In this document: positions 19,239-27,403 of the stretch, piece after piece
Layout of the letters: every line of letters begins with the position of its first letter
How positions within the stretch are numbered: position 1 is the first letter of the stretch
NCBI GenBank assembly: GCA_021731245.1
Contig: JAKFXT010000019.1
Location: 1 to 55,153 of the forward strand
DNA length: 55,153 nt
Reading direction: 5' to 3'
Source of the DNA: Patescibacteria group bacterium
Lineage (GTDB): Bacteria; Patescibacteriota; Minisyncoccia; Phycocordibacterales; JAKFXT01
Made by a program: the position numbers and the translations under genes
The notes under the pieces: generated by a model
The model's database searches: none
Seen by the model: only the letters and a program-made list of their open reading frames with translations
Told to the model about the DNA's origin: nothing

Positions 19239-19634
19239 ATGGAAGCTACTAAGAAATGTCTTTACTGTAATAAATTTTATGCCCCAGATCGTTTTGGTGT
19301 GGCGCTGACCACTTCCCAAAAAGTTTATCGTCGCCAAAAATGTTCGAATTGTTATAGGGAGACAAAACAGAAACTGATACAAAAACATCTTTCTTGGATT
19401 AATGATTATAAAAAGGAGAAAGGATGTACTAGATGTGGTAATATTGACCCGCGAGTCCTTGATTTTCACCATAGGAATGGTAAAGATAAGCTGTTTGGCT
19501 TAGGAACTTTTCGCAGAGCTGTTGGCTTTGAAAGAATAAAAAAGGAAGTTGAAAAGTGTGAAATTGTTTGTGCAAATTGCCACAGAATTTTACATTACGA
19601 AATGAGGCAAGAAAATACAAAAAACGGGGCGTAG
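19239..19634 (+). CDS. HNH endonuclease-like protein
   Basis: CLYC, CSNC, CTRCGNIDPRVLDFHHRNGKD, EKCEIVCANCHRILHYE; stop codon inside tRNA-Pro. Confidence 0.88.
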   Translation: MEATKKCLYCNKFYAPDRFGVALTTSQKVYRRQKCSNCYRETKQKLIQKHLSWINDYKKEKGCTRCGNIDPRVLDFHHRNGKDKLFGLGTFRRAVGFERIKKEVEKCEIVCANCHRILHYEMRQENTKNGA

Positions 19635-19695
19635 TATACCGGCAGTACGCTTGTTTTGGGAACAAGTAGACTGGGTTCGATTCCCAGCGCCCCGA
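19625..19695 (+). tRNA. tRNA-Pro (anticodon UGG)
   Basis: CGGGGCG...TTTGGGA loop...GGGTTCGATTCCC...CGCCCCG A; CCA not encoded. Confidence 0.95.
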
Positions 19696-19700
19696 CAATT

Positions 19701-20393
19701 ATGAAATTAAGAAAGATTAGAGGAGGTAATATAGAAGACCTTCAATCTAAAAAATACAATATAGGAGTTGGTATTAGTTTGGGTAACAGATGGTTTACTC
19801 CTTCTAATATCGTAGAAGAGGTAAGGTGGGCTTTGCAGTATACAAAAAAATACGTTGTTATATATGTTGCTGATTCCATACACGCAATTAATTTGGAAGT
19901 CAGAAATAAAATCTCTAAAGAAAAGGCCCTGCGTTCAGCAAATAGGGCTGGAGATAAAATTTTAAAGGAAGTGAAACTTGAAATAGAGAAAAATTTTGAG
20001 TCAATAGATTTCATCAAAATACAATACGCAAAATGGGATGATCTCATTGATGATGATTACAGGAAAAAATTGGCATACCTTTATTCCTTCTATGGTAAAA
20101 ATGATAAATTTAAATTTAACATCCACAATCTTGTAAAAAGCCATCTTTCAAAAGAAGGAGATAGATTTTCTGAAGAAGATATTCATAAATTAGGAACATA
20201 TATTATTGAAGAAATGCCAGAAGTTATGTGTAGAGTTGGTATAAAAGGCAACGTATACGAAGCATACACGTACCCTTTTGATGGAGAGTTGCCAAAGTTT
20301 GTAGAGGATATTCAGAAAGGAATAATTTTCCCTGAAATAAAAGAAAGCATAATGAATACAGAGCCGAAAGTGTTCCTTGAAGTTAACCTGTAA
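19701..20393 (+). CDS. tRNA-dependent cyclodipeptide synthase (CDPS)
   Basis: GISLGNRWFT aligns with AlbC GISAGNSYFS (Ser37); YIIEE aligns with Tyr178/Glu182; ungapped counting gives Y202-P203. Confidence 0.87.
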   Translation: MKLRKIRGGNIEDLQSKKYNIGVGISLGNRWFTPSNIVEEVRWALQYTKKYVVIYVADSIHAINLEVRNKISKEKALRSANRAGDKILKEVKLEIEKNFESIDFIKIQYAKWDDLIDDDYRKKLAYLYSFYGKNDKFKFNIHNLVKSHLSKEGDRFSEEDIHKLGTYIIEEMPEVMCRVGIKGNVYEAYTYPFDGELPKFVEDIQKGIIFPEIKESIMNTEPKVFLEVNL

Positions 20394-20425
20394 CCCCCAC
20401 CCATTTTCTTTAGTTCTATACTCAT

Positions 20426-20743
20426 ATGTCACCAATACTTAAAACAGCGATTGTTAATGCTCTAGGGACAGCCCTGTATATTGCTCTAATTTCTACTTTT
20501 ATGTTTTATGGGCCAGAGTTTTTGGGCGAACCTGATACACCGGACTCTGTTTTGCTTCCCATAATGATGATATCTCTTTTTGTTTTTTCAGCCGCTATAA
20601 CTGCCGGACTTGTTATAGGAAGACCTATAATGTGGTTTTTGGAGGGAAAGAAAAGGGAAGCGGTCACGCTCTTTGTTTACACTCTCGCTATTTTCCTAGT
20701 AATTATTATAGGAATAGTCGGTTTAGTTGCCTTTGTTCACTAA
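20426..20743 (+). CDS. hypothetical three-TM membrane protein
   Basis: 105 aa, three hydrophobic segments. Confidence 0.65.
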   Translation: MSPILKTAIVNALGTALYIALISTFMFYGPEFLGEPDTPDSVLLPIMMISLFVFSAAITAGLVIGRPIMWFLEGKKREAVTLFVYTLAIFLVIIIGIVGLVAFVH

Positions 20744-21963
20744 TTTGTCAGTTCTTGTACGAGAAGATTTTTCAAATAATCAAATTTGTTTGCACGGAAG
20801 GTGAGGACTTTGCTTACTAAATTGCCCGCAAGATATTCACTTAAGTTTTGATTTGTACTCTCTTGAATGCTTCTGTTGATGTGAGAGAGAGTGATGGCGC
20901 GTAAATCTCTTGCAGAGGTTGTGTCTTCGGTTGTGGTGGTGACAATAATTCCTACTACTTTTTTCTCACTTACTTTTACTACAGCGCCACCTGATGAGCC
21001 CTTTTGCGCTAAGACAGAGCCACCTAAAGACATTAAATCCAAAGTAGTCTCTTTGAAGGTGAAGAATTGTTTGATGGTGGAGACGGTGGAGGAGATATAT
21101 AAATTTTGTATGACGGTAATGCCTCCAAGAAAGCCAGCGGGGTAAGCGGTGACTACATAAGAATCCGCTAAAGCAGATTTTTCATCTGGTTCCTCTGCGT
21201 TAAATAGAACATAGGGGAATGTGACAGGGAGTGGCTTATCTTTATTCGCTGAGCTTGTGATTAGGATCAAGGCGAAGTCGTGTTCACCAGTTCCAAGTGG
21301 ATTCTCTTCGCTTAAATTTTTCTTATTCTTTTCAATCCAAGGAGGGGAGATGTATAGAAGCTCTCCTCTGTAAGCGGCTGTTGCAGGACTCCCTGTTCTT
21401 ATAACGCAATCAATATTGTTGGGGGTTGGATAATCTTTCAGTAGAAAATATTGGGCTAGGTGAGCGTTTGTGAGTACTACACCGCGTTCGTCTATTATGA
21501 CACCGCTTCCTGTGAGTGGTCTCAAAACACTTCCAGCCTCGGTGTAGCAGAGAATGTTCACCGCTGCTTTTCTTGCCAATTCATTTACTTCATTTGCGCT
21601 TGGGGCCGGTTGCGGAGGAGTTTCTGCTATTGGCTTAATAGAAAGGGTGAGTGTTTCTTCTATTGGTTTTAATGTTTCTTTTATTGGGGTATTTGTTTTG
21701 GGAGTCGTGGCAGTTTTTGTTGGGGTACTTTCTATTTTGGTTATTGGTTTTGTTTCTAGTGTAGTGGTTGCTTTGGGTTCATTGGCAATTTTTTCTTCGG
21801 TTGTGGTCGCAATAAGTGTTTTGAGTGGGGTAGAGGTGGACGTTTGCACTTCCTCCTTAACATAAGTAGAAGGCGTGCTCGTAGACATAAGATTCGCCGC
21901 TACAAGTAGGGAAATAAAGCCAACAGAAGCTATTTTTATTAGCATTTCGAACAGAGAAAGCAT
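20740..21963 (-). CDS. trypsin-like serine protease with N-terminal TM and Thr/Pro-rich linker
   Basis: VLTNAHLAQ (His), HDFALILI (Asp), GSSGGAVV (Ser); low-complexity TSTPSTYVKEEV...TTPKTNTPIKET. Confidence 0.8.
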   Translation of the reverse strand: MLSLFEMLIKIASVGFISLLVAANLMSTSTPSTYVKEEVQTSTSTPLKTLIATTTEEKIANEPKATTTLETKPITKIESTPTKTATTPKTNTPIKETLKPIEETLTLSIKPIAETPPQPAPSANEVNELARKAAVNILCYTEAGSVLRPLTGSGVIIDERGVVLTNAHLAQYFLLKDYPTPNNIDCVIRTGSPATAAYRGELLYISPPWIEKNKKNLSEENPLGTGEHDFALILITSSANKDKPLPVTFPYVLFNAEEPDEKSALADSYVVTAYPAGFLGGITVIQNLYISSTVSTIKQFFTFKETTLDLMSLGGSVLAQKGSSGGAVVKVSEKKVVGIIVTTTTEDTTSARDLRAITLSHINRSIQESTNQNLSEYLAGNLVSKVLTFRANKFDYLKNLLVQELTN

Positions 21964-22029
21964 TCTGTAATAATATCAGAATTAAAGTGAATTTCAGATG
22001 TTGAACCCCCGTATATAGTACGATAGAAT

Positions 22030-22698
22030 GTGCATATGAAATTGGCTTTAAGAAAAAAAGCTGAGGGACTACGCTTAGGAGGATATTCTTATACTTATAT
22101 ATCTAAAAAATTAAATGTATCAAAAGGCACTTTAAGTCAGTGGCTTTCTCTTGTTCCTTATACTCCAAATAAAGAAACCATAGCCGTTATAGGGAAAGCC
22201 AGAGTGGCTTCTGGGTTGGTAAAACATAAGTTAAAACTTAAATCTATAGCTGATGCTAAAACAGAAGCTGAAAAAGAAATAGGGAATCTTTCCGAAAGAG
22301 ATATTTTTATGTTGGGTTTAGGTATCTATATTGGTGAAGGAGCGAAAACCCACAGCATTATACGCCTTATTAATTCAAATCCTGATATAATCAAATTCGC
22401 AGTAAAATGGTTTAAGGAATCTTGCGGTTTAAGTATAAGCAATATTAGGATTAGGTTGCATCTTTATCCTGATAATAACGAAAGTAAATGCATTGATTTT
22501 TGGTCTAAAGTCACAGGCATTCCTAGAAACAATTTTCATAAAACCTATATTGATAGGAGGGTAAATAAAAAACTTGCGAAAAGAGGTAAATTGCCTTATG
22601 GTACTGCACATATTGGCATTAAAAGTTTGGGGCAAAAGAAATTTGGGGTTTTTCTTTCAAGAAAGATTAATGCCTGGATTGATAGGGCTTTGAAATAA
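22030..22698 (+). CDS. HTH + LAGLIDADG-like protein (paralogue C)
   Basis: HTH (YTYISKKLNVSKGTLSQWL); LGLGIYIGEGAK; RLINSNPDIIKFAVKWF; IRLHLYPDNNESKCIDFWSKVTGI. Confidence 0.77.
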   Translation: MHMKLALRKKAEGLRLGGYSYTYISKKLNVSKGTLSQWLSLVPYTPNKETIAVIGKARVASGLVKHKLKLKSIADAKTEAEKEIGNLSERDIFMLGLGIYIGEGAKTHSIIRLINSNPDIIKFAVKWFKESCGLSISNIRIRLHLYPDNNESKCIDFWSKVTGIPRNNFHKTYIDRRVNKKLAKRGKLPYGTAHIGIKSLGQKKFGVFLSRKINAWIDRALK

Positions 22699-22709
22699 AA
22701 CACATAATT

Positions 22710-22783
22710 GCGGGATTAGTTTAATGGTAAAATGGGAGTTTTCCAAACTCTTGATGGGAGTTCGATTCTCCCATCCCGCACCA
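22710..22783 (+). tRNA. tRNA-Gly (anticodon UCC)
   Basis: GCGGGAT...TTTCCAA loop...GGAGTTCGATTCTCC...ATCCCGC A CCA. Confidence 0.95.
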
Positions 22784-22827
22784 AATTAAAAATAGTCCTA
22801 TACACATAGGACTATTTTTAATTTTTG
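22784..22827. terminator. bidirectional-looking terminator after tRNA-Gly(UCC)
   Basis: AAATTAAAAATAGTCCTAT-ACAC-ATAGGACTATTTTTAATTTTT. Confidence 0.85.
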
Positions 22828-22833
22828 TGGACT

Positions 22834-22927
22834 GTAGGATGGGAGAATCGAAAGCCGGAGCACGACAGGTGCGAGGCGGGGTCGCGGAAATTTTTAGTAA
22901 AAAATTATCTGTGACCGATTCTCCTAC
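22834..22927. repeat. palindromic element bounded by tRNA-Gly T-arm-like sequence
   Basis: GGATGGGAGAATCGAA (22837-22852) is an exact inverted copy of tRNA 22761-22776; right end CGATTCTCCTAC (22916-22927). Confidence 0.6.
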
Positions 22928-22946
22928 TTACTTCATTTTAAGAAAA

Positions 22947-22982
22947 GAAAAAACCCCGTGCTAATCTGGGGCTTTTTTCTTA
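22947..22982 (-). terminator. intrinsic terminator for the HU gene
   Basis: AGCCCC-N10-GGGGTTTTTTCTTTT on the minus strand. Confidence 0.7.
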
Positions 22983-23025
22983 TCCCTAATATTTCTAAGG
23001 ATTATAAATTTTTCTGCAGAAAAAT

Positions 23026-23298
23026 TTATTTGACCGCTTCTTTCAAAGCTTTGGCTGCACGGAACTTCGGTACCTTCATTGCTTTAACTTGAACCATTTC
23101 TCCAGTGCGTGGGTTTCTCGCTGTGCGCGCAGCGCGTTGCTTCACTGTGAAGATTCCAAGACCTGCAATTGATACTTCTCCGCCTTTCTTTAATTCATTA
23201 ACAATTCCGCCAATGAATGTTTCAACAGCTTGTTCGGCTTGAACTTTGGTGCCACCAAGAACTTCTTGAACGGCATCAACTAATCCTGCTTTATTCAT
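23026..23298 (-). CDS. hup: HU/IHF family DNA-binding protein
   Basis: MNKAGLVDAV...GGEVSIAGLGIFTVKQRAARTARNPRTGEMV. Confidence 0.95.
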   Translation of the reverse strand: MNKAGLVDAVQEVLGGTKVQAEQAVETFIGGIVNELKKGGEVSIAGLGIFTVKQRAARTARNPRTGEMVQVKAMKVPKFRAAKALKEAVK

Positions 23299-23426
23299 AT
23301 TTATAAAAAATTGAAGTGGGTTTGTTGTTTTCGACCAATGAAATAAGTATATAATGAGCCATTTTTTGCGCAATAGCTTCAAAATTACCTATTTTTTGAG
23401 TTAAAAATTATTTTAAATAAAAGAAA

Positions 23427-23447
23427 AAGCCGAGTTTCTCGGCTTTC
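23427..23447 (-). terminator. intrinsic terminator
   Basis: AAAGCCGAG-TTT-CTCGGCTTT with T-rich tract on the minus strand. Confidence 0.8.
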
Positions 23448-23463
23448 TAAAGGAAAAGCAGTG

Positions 23464-23904
23464 TTAGACGTGAGCATGATTCACCAACATTTCTTCGCAA
23501 CTTCTGCCCCAGCCCTCTGCGTATAGTAGAAAGAAGCAGATTCTTTCGGTGATGAAGAAAGCAATTGAAATACCGGCCGCTCCATACAGCAAGTGGGCTT
23601 CGCTTGCGCCCAATGCGTATGAGACGTAGGCCACTATGAGGAAGGCAATGTTTGCCACCCTAAGAATTAGCGCGTAATAGAAAAGACGTCGCTCGAACTT
23701 GCGCATTCCCCCTTCTTTTTCCCAAGACCCACTTCTTTTGGGGTTGGAAATAAAGAATTTGTAGTAATCAACAAGGCTACGAGGAGAAGATTCCCTGTAC
23801 CAGAACCACAGGCTAGCTACAAATAGTAAGTAGCACCTGTGTTCCCAGAAGAACACGTAGGTTCGACCACGGGTGTGGGATAGAAGTGATAGGATGGCGT
23901 TCAT
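23464..23904 (-). CDS. small orphan membrane protein
   Basis: SD AGGAG 5' of ATG, hydrophobic segments, own terminator. Confidence 0.6.
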   Translation of the reverse strand: MNAILSLLSHTRGRTYVFFWEHRCYLLFVASLWFWYRESSPRSLVDYYKFFISNPKRSGSWEKEGGMRKFERRLFYYALILRVANIAFLIVAYVSYALGASEAHLLYGAAGISIAFFITERICFFLLYAEGWGRSCEEMLVNHAHV

Positions 23905-23996
23905 TTCTGCTTACTCCTCTGTAATTTGAAAAGGCTGTTCCAATAGCAAAACTACATTTTAGGTTTGCTGATGTCAAATTATCTAAATTTGCGCTA

Positions 23997-25526
23997 CTAT
24001 CTTGCGTATTCGATTGAACGACTCTCGCGAATTACATTTACTTTAATTTCTCCTGGGTATTTCATTTCTTGTTCTATGCGAGTAGCAATATCTTTAGCAA
24101 GCTTACGAGCCTCGAGGTCAGTTATTTGGTCTGGTTTCACAAAAACACGCATTTCACGGCCTGCCTGAATGGCAAAAGCCTTCTCTACGCCTGTAAAGGA
24201 CAATGCTATGGCTTCTAAGTCGCCAAGACGCTTTATGTAGTTCTCTATTGTGTCACGACGAGCGCCGGGACGCCCTCCTGAAATAGCGTCAGCCACTTGA
24301 ACGAGAATGGATTCAACGTTGTCGTATGGGTATTCCTCATGGTGAGCGGAAACCGCGATGATGATTTGTTCTCCTACGCCAAATTTCTGGAGAATTCTAC
24401 GGCCAATTTCTACGTGAGTGCCTTGTACTTCGTGGTCTACTGCCTTACCAATATCATGTAAGAGGGCACCGGCTTTAGCTACTGCTACATTTGCTCCAAG
24501 CTCTTCTGCCATAACTCCAGCTATGTGGGCCATCTCAATTGAGTGTTGCAAGACGTTTTGGCCATAACTAGTGCGGAAATGAAGGCGTCCGAGAATAGAA
24601 ACCACTCTTGGATCTAGATTGAATACCCCACACTCATAACAGGCCTGTTCGCCTTTTTCTTTTATAATTTTGTTTATTTCGTTTCGTGCCTTTTCTACCA
24701 ATTCCTCAATCTTCGCTGGCTGAATTCTGCCGTCTATTATGAGGTTTTCAAGGGCAACACGAGCTATTTGGCGACGAACTGGATCAAAACAAGAGATTGT
24801 AATAACACCTGGGGTATCATCAACTATGACTTCAACTCCGGTTGCACGCTCAAAGGCCTTTATGTTTCTACCCTCTTTACCAATAATTTTTCCTTTTATT
24901 TCATCTGATGGAATAGAAACGGAAGTTGCCATTGTGTCTGCGGCAACAGAATTACCAAAACGATGAATTGCAGAAATGATTATTTCTTTAGCGCGACGCT
25001 CCAATTTTTCTTGACCAGTTTGTTCAAGTTTTTGAATGCGTTGCATTATGTCTTCCTCAGATTGATTTTCTATTGATTTTACTAGTTCTCCTTTCGCTTC
25101 TTCTTTTGAAAGTCCTGCAACTCTTTCTAATTCAACTTGCTTCTCTTTTTCTAGCGCTTCAGTCTTTTCTTTTATTTGTTTTATTTCCGTGACCTTATCT
25201 TTTATGTGATTTACTTCGTTATCAATATCGACTTGGCGCTTATCTAGAAGCTCCTCCTTTTTTATGAGACGCTCTTCTGACTTTTGTATTTTCTCTTCTC
25301 TTTCCTTGGTTTCTTCCTTTGCTTGTTTTTCTAATTCCTCTATTTTTTTCTTGGCTTCGGACGTAATTATTTCAGCGGCTTCTTTTGCCTTGAGTTCCAT
25401 TTGGCGTAGCTCAATTTCTACAGAACCACGCTTTCCCATGGTGAGGAGATAACGTAATAAATATCCTAAAACACCACCTACTATTGTGCCTATCCCAAGA
25501 AGGGCTAATATTATTTTTAATGACAT
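23997..25526 (-). CDS. rny: ribonuclease Y
   Basis: N-terminal TM, coiled coil, KH (GKIIGKEGRNIKAFERATGV), HD (AGALLHDIGKAVDHE). Confidence 0.96.
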   Translation of the reverse strand: MSLKIILALLGIGTIVGGVLGYLLRYLLTMGKRGSVEIELRQMELKAKEAAEIITSEAKKKIEELEKQAKEETKEREEKIQKSEERLIKKEELLDKRQVDIDNEVNHIKDKVTEIKQIKEKTEALEKEKQVELERVAGLSKEEAKGELVKSIENQSEEDIMQRIQKLEQTGQEKLERRAKEIIISAIHRFGNSVAADTMATSVSIPSDEIKGKIIGKEGRNIKAFERATGVEVIVDDTPGVITISCFDPVRRQIARVALENLIIDGRIQPAKIEELVEKARNEINKIIKEKGEQACYECGVFNLDPRVVSILGRLHFRTSYGQNVLQHSIEMAHIAGVMAEELGANVAVAKAGALLHDIGKAVDHEVQGTHVEIGRRILQKFGVGEQIIIAVSAHHEEYPYDNVESILVQVADAISGGRPGARRDTIENYIKRLGDLEAIALSFTGVEKAFAIQAGREMRVFVKPDQITDLEARKLAKDIATRIEQEMKYPGEIKVNVIRESRSIEYAR

Positions 25527-25535
25527 ACAGGGTTT

Positions 25536-25693
25536 TTACCCTGCTTTACTTAGAGCATTCTGTACTTTTGCGATATCGCTTGGTTCTTTTTGGAAATTTT
25601 CATTAAGGATAAGTTTTACGGGAATTTCGGTAAGATTTCAGAAAGTTCTTCTATAAAACAGTGGCTAATTGCTAAATTTGTTAATGTCCACAT
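25536..25693 (-). pseudogene. possible frameshifted ~52-aa ORF
   Basis: MWTLTNLAISHCFIEELSEI in one frame continues as LTEIPVKLILNENFQKEPSDIAKVQNALSKAG* in another. Confidence 0.35.
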
Positions 25694-25718
25694 ATTAGCG
25701 ATAATTGACTAAAAAAGC

Positions 25719-25753
25719 AAAGCCCCCTTCCTCGAACCGAGGAAGGGGGCTTT
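25719..25753 (-). terminator. intrinsic terminator for clpP
   Basis: AAGCCCCCTTCCTCG...CGAGGAAGGGGGCTT with T-run on the minus strand. Confidence 0.88.
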
Positions 25754-25769
25754 GTGGCCTTATTTTCCT

Positions 25770-26378
25770 TTATTTCTTATCGGGTTTTTCTCCGGCGCTA
25801 CTTTTGTGTATTTCATCAATAATTCCGTACTTTTTAGCGTCGTCTGATGACATGTAGTAGTCGCGCTCTACATCTTTTTCTATTTTTGATACAGGTTGAC
25901 CCGTATTTTTAGCTAGTATTTTATTTAAGGTCTCACGAGTTTTTAAAATATGCTTAGCGGAAATTTCAATATCAGTTGCTTGACCTTCAGTTCCTCCCCA
26001 AGGTTGGTGAATCATTACTTCTGAATTAGGAAGTGCAAAACGCTTACCTTTTTCACCGGCAGAAAGAATTACAGCGGCGGCGGATGCAGCGATCCCCACA
26101 CACACAGTTGCAACGGCTGGCTTTACATAATTCATAGTGTCTAATATGGCAAGTCCCGCAGTTACGACACCACCTGGTGAATTTATATAGAGATAAATAT
26201 CTTTTTTAGAATCAACTGATTCAAGATAAAGTAGTTGAGCAATTACAATGTTAGCTACATTGTCATCAATTGCTCCTCCTAGGAAAATGATTCTGTCTTC
26301 AAGTAGGCGAGAGTAAATGTCATAAGCGCGCTCGCCGTCAGAACTCTTCTTGATAACTGTTGGTATTAATATAGACAT
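25770..26378 (-). CDS. clpP: ATP-dependent Clp protease proteolytic subunit
   Basis: [47 protein letters not shown]. Confidence 0.96.
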   Translation of the reverse strand: MSILIPTVIKKSSDGERAYDIYSRLLEDRIIFLGGAIDDNVANIVIAQLLYLESVDSKKDIYLYINSPGGVVTAGLAILDTMNYVKPAVATVCVGIAASAAAVILSAGEKGKRFALPNSEVMIHQPWGGTEGQATDIEISAKHILKTRETLNKILAKNTGQPVSKIEKDVERDYYMSSDDAKKYGIIDEIHKSSAGEKPDKK

Positions 26379-26458
26379 AAAATTAGATAGATTAGACGAT
26401 TAGATGAATTAGATTATCAGAATTGCATATTATCAGATTTACATTTCTAGACAAGTTT

Positions 26459-27229
26459 TTATTTTTTCTCTTCCGCTATACCCCAAAGCATAAGGAAGAA
26501 TTGTTTATAGTTCATGGCTACTACGGGAGATTTTATTACATAAATTAGTGGGGGAGTAAGAAAACTATAAAAAGACACTTCACTGCTGCGAATCACCATG
26601 TGCGTTACGCCCTGAGGTAGACTTTTCATAAATCGATATTGCTGATTGGGGAATATTCCGATGTATTTTTCATAAAGAGACCTCTCGTTTTCACTGCCAA
26701 TATATTTTACTTCGATATGTTTTTTCTTTTTTATTTCTAAGTATTCATCTAATAAATCTCCCATTACTTCACTAAAACCTTCTGTGTGCCCACCAATAAT
26801 AAATTCTTCAGAAGATTCTGTGCAGTGTTTTACTGCATCCATCTCAAATTGTTGAATGACTCGTACCCCTTGTATCACTTCAAAATCCTGTTCGTAACCC
26901 ACTTTGCTGATTTTCCCCAATTGCTCGGCAAGATCACTTGCTTCCACCGTTTTCTTTTTGGCAATTTTCTCAAGTTGAATTGGTGGCCGAGCTTTATATT
27001 TTCCGTGCTTGCCATACTTTATTTCGTCGACAAGGCCAAATTCAATCAAGCGACGAAGGGCCAGATAGACATATTGGCGATGAATCTTAGCTCCTAATGC
27101 AATTTTGGATCCGCCTGCCTCTGTACCACGCTCCAAAAGGTAAAGATAAACTTTCGCCTCGTTTTCTGAAAGCCCAAAAGAGACAAGGGAGGAGAGGTGT
27201 GGGTCAATGATTGATTTTTTATTTGTCAT
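26459..27229 (-). CDS. TrmB-family transcriptional regulator
   Basis: N-terminal wHTH (GLSENEAKVYLYLLERG...HRQYVYLALRRLIEFGLV) and TrmB-like C-terminal region. Confidence 0.8.
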   Translation of the reverse strand: MTNKKSIIDPHLSSLVSFGLSENEAKVYLYLLERGTEAGGSKIALGAKIHRQYVYLALRRLIEFGLVDEIKYGKHGKYKARPPIQLEKIAKKKTVEASDLAEQLGKISKVGYEQDFEVIQGVRVIQQFEMDAVKHCTESSEEFIIGGHTEGFSEVMGDLLDEYLEIKKKKHIEVKYIGSENERSLYEKYIGIFPNQQYRFMKSLPQGVTHMVIRSSEVSFYSFLTPPLIYVIKSPVVAMNYKQFFLMLWGIAEEKK

Positions 27230-27403
27230 ATATTTTATTACAACTTACTACAATAACGTTATTTTGCAAGCATTTGTGTAAGAAATAACTGTCATTATAT
27301 TATTGACAATACTGCTTAAATATGGAATAATATATGAAGATAAGTACATTGAATCCGCGGATAACCGCAACCGCACCTCGGGCACTGGGGTAGGGAGAAG
27401 GAC

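Noticed and set aside
19656-19700. CDPS start at 19656 as in the ORF track
   Set aside because: That start is inside tRNA-Pro and would encode tRNA sequence (MGTSRLGSIPSAPTI); the ATG at 19701 begins the conserved protein.
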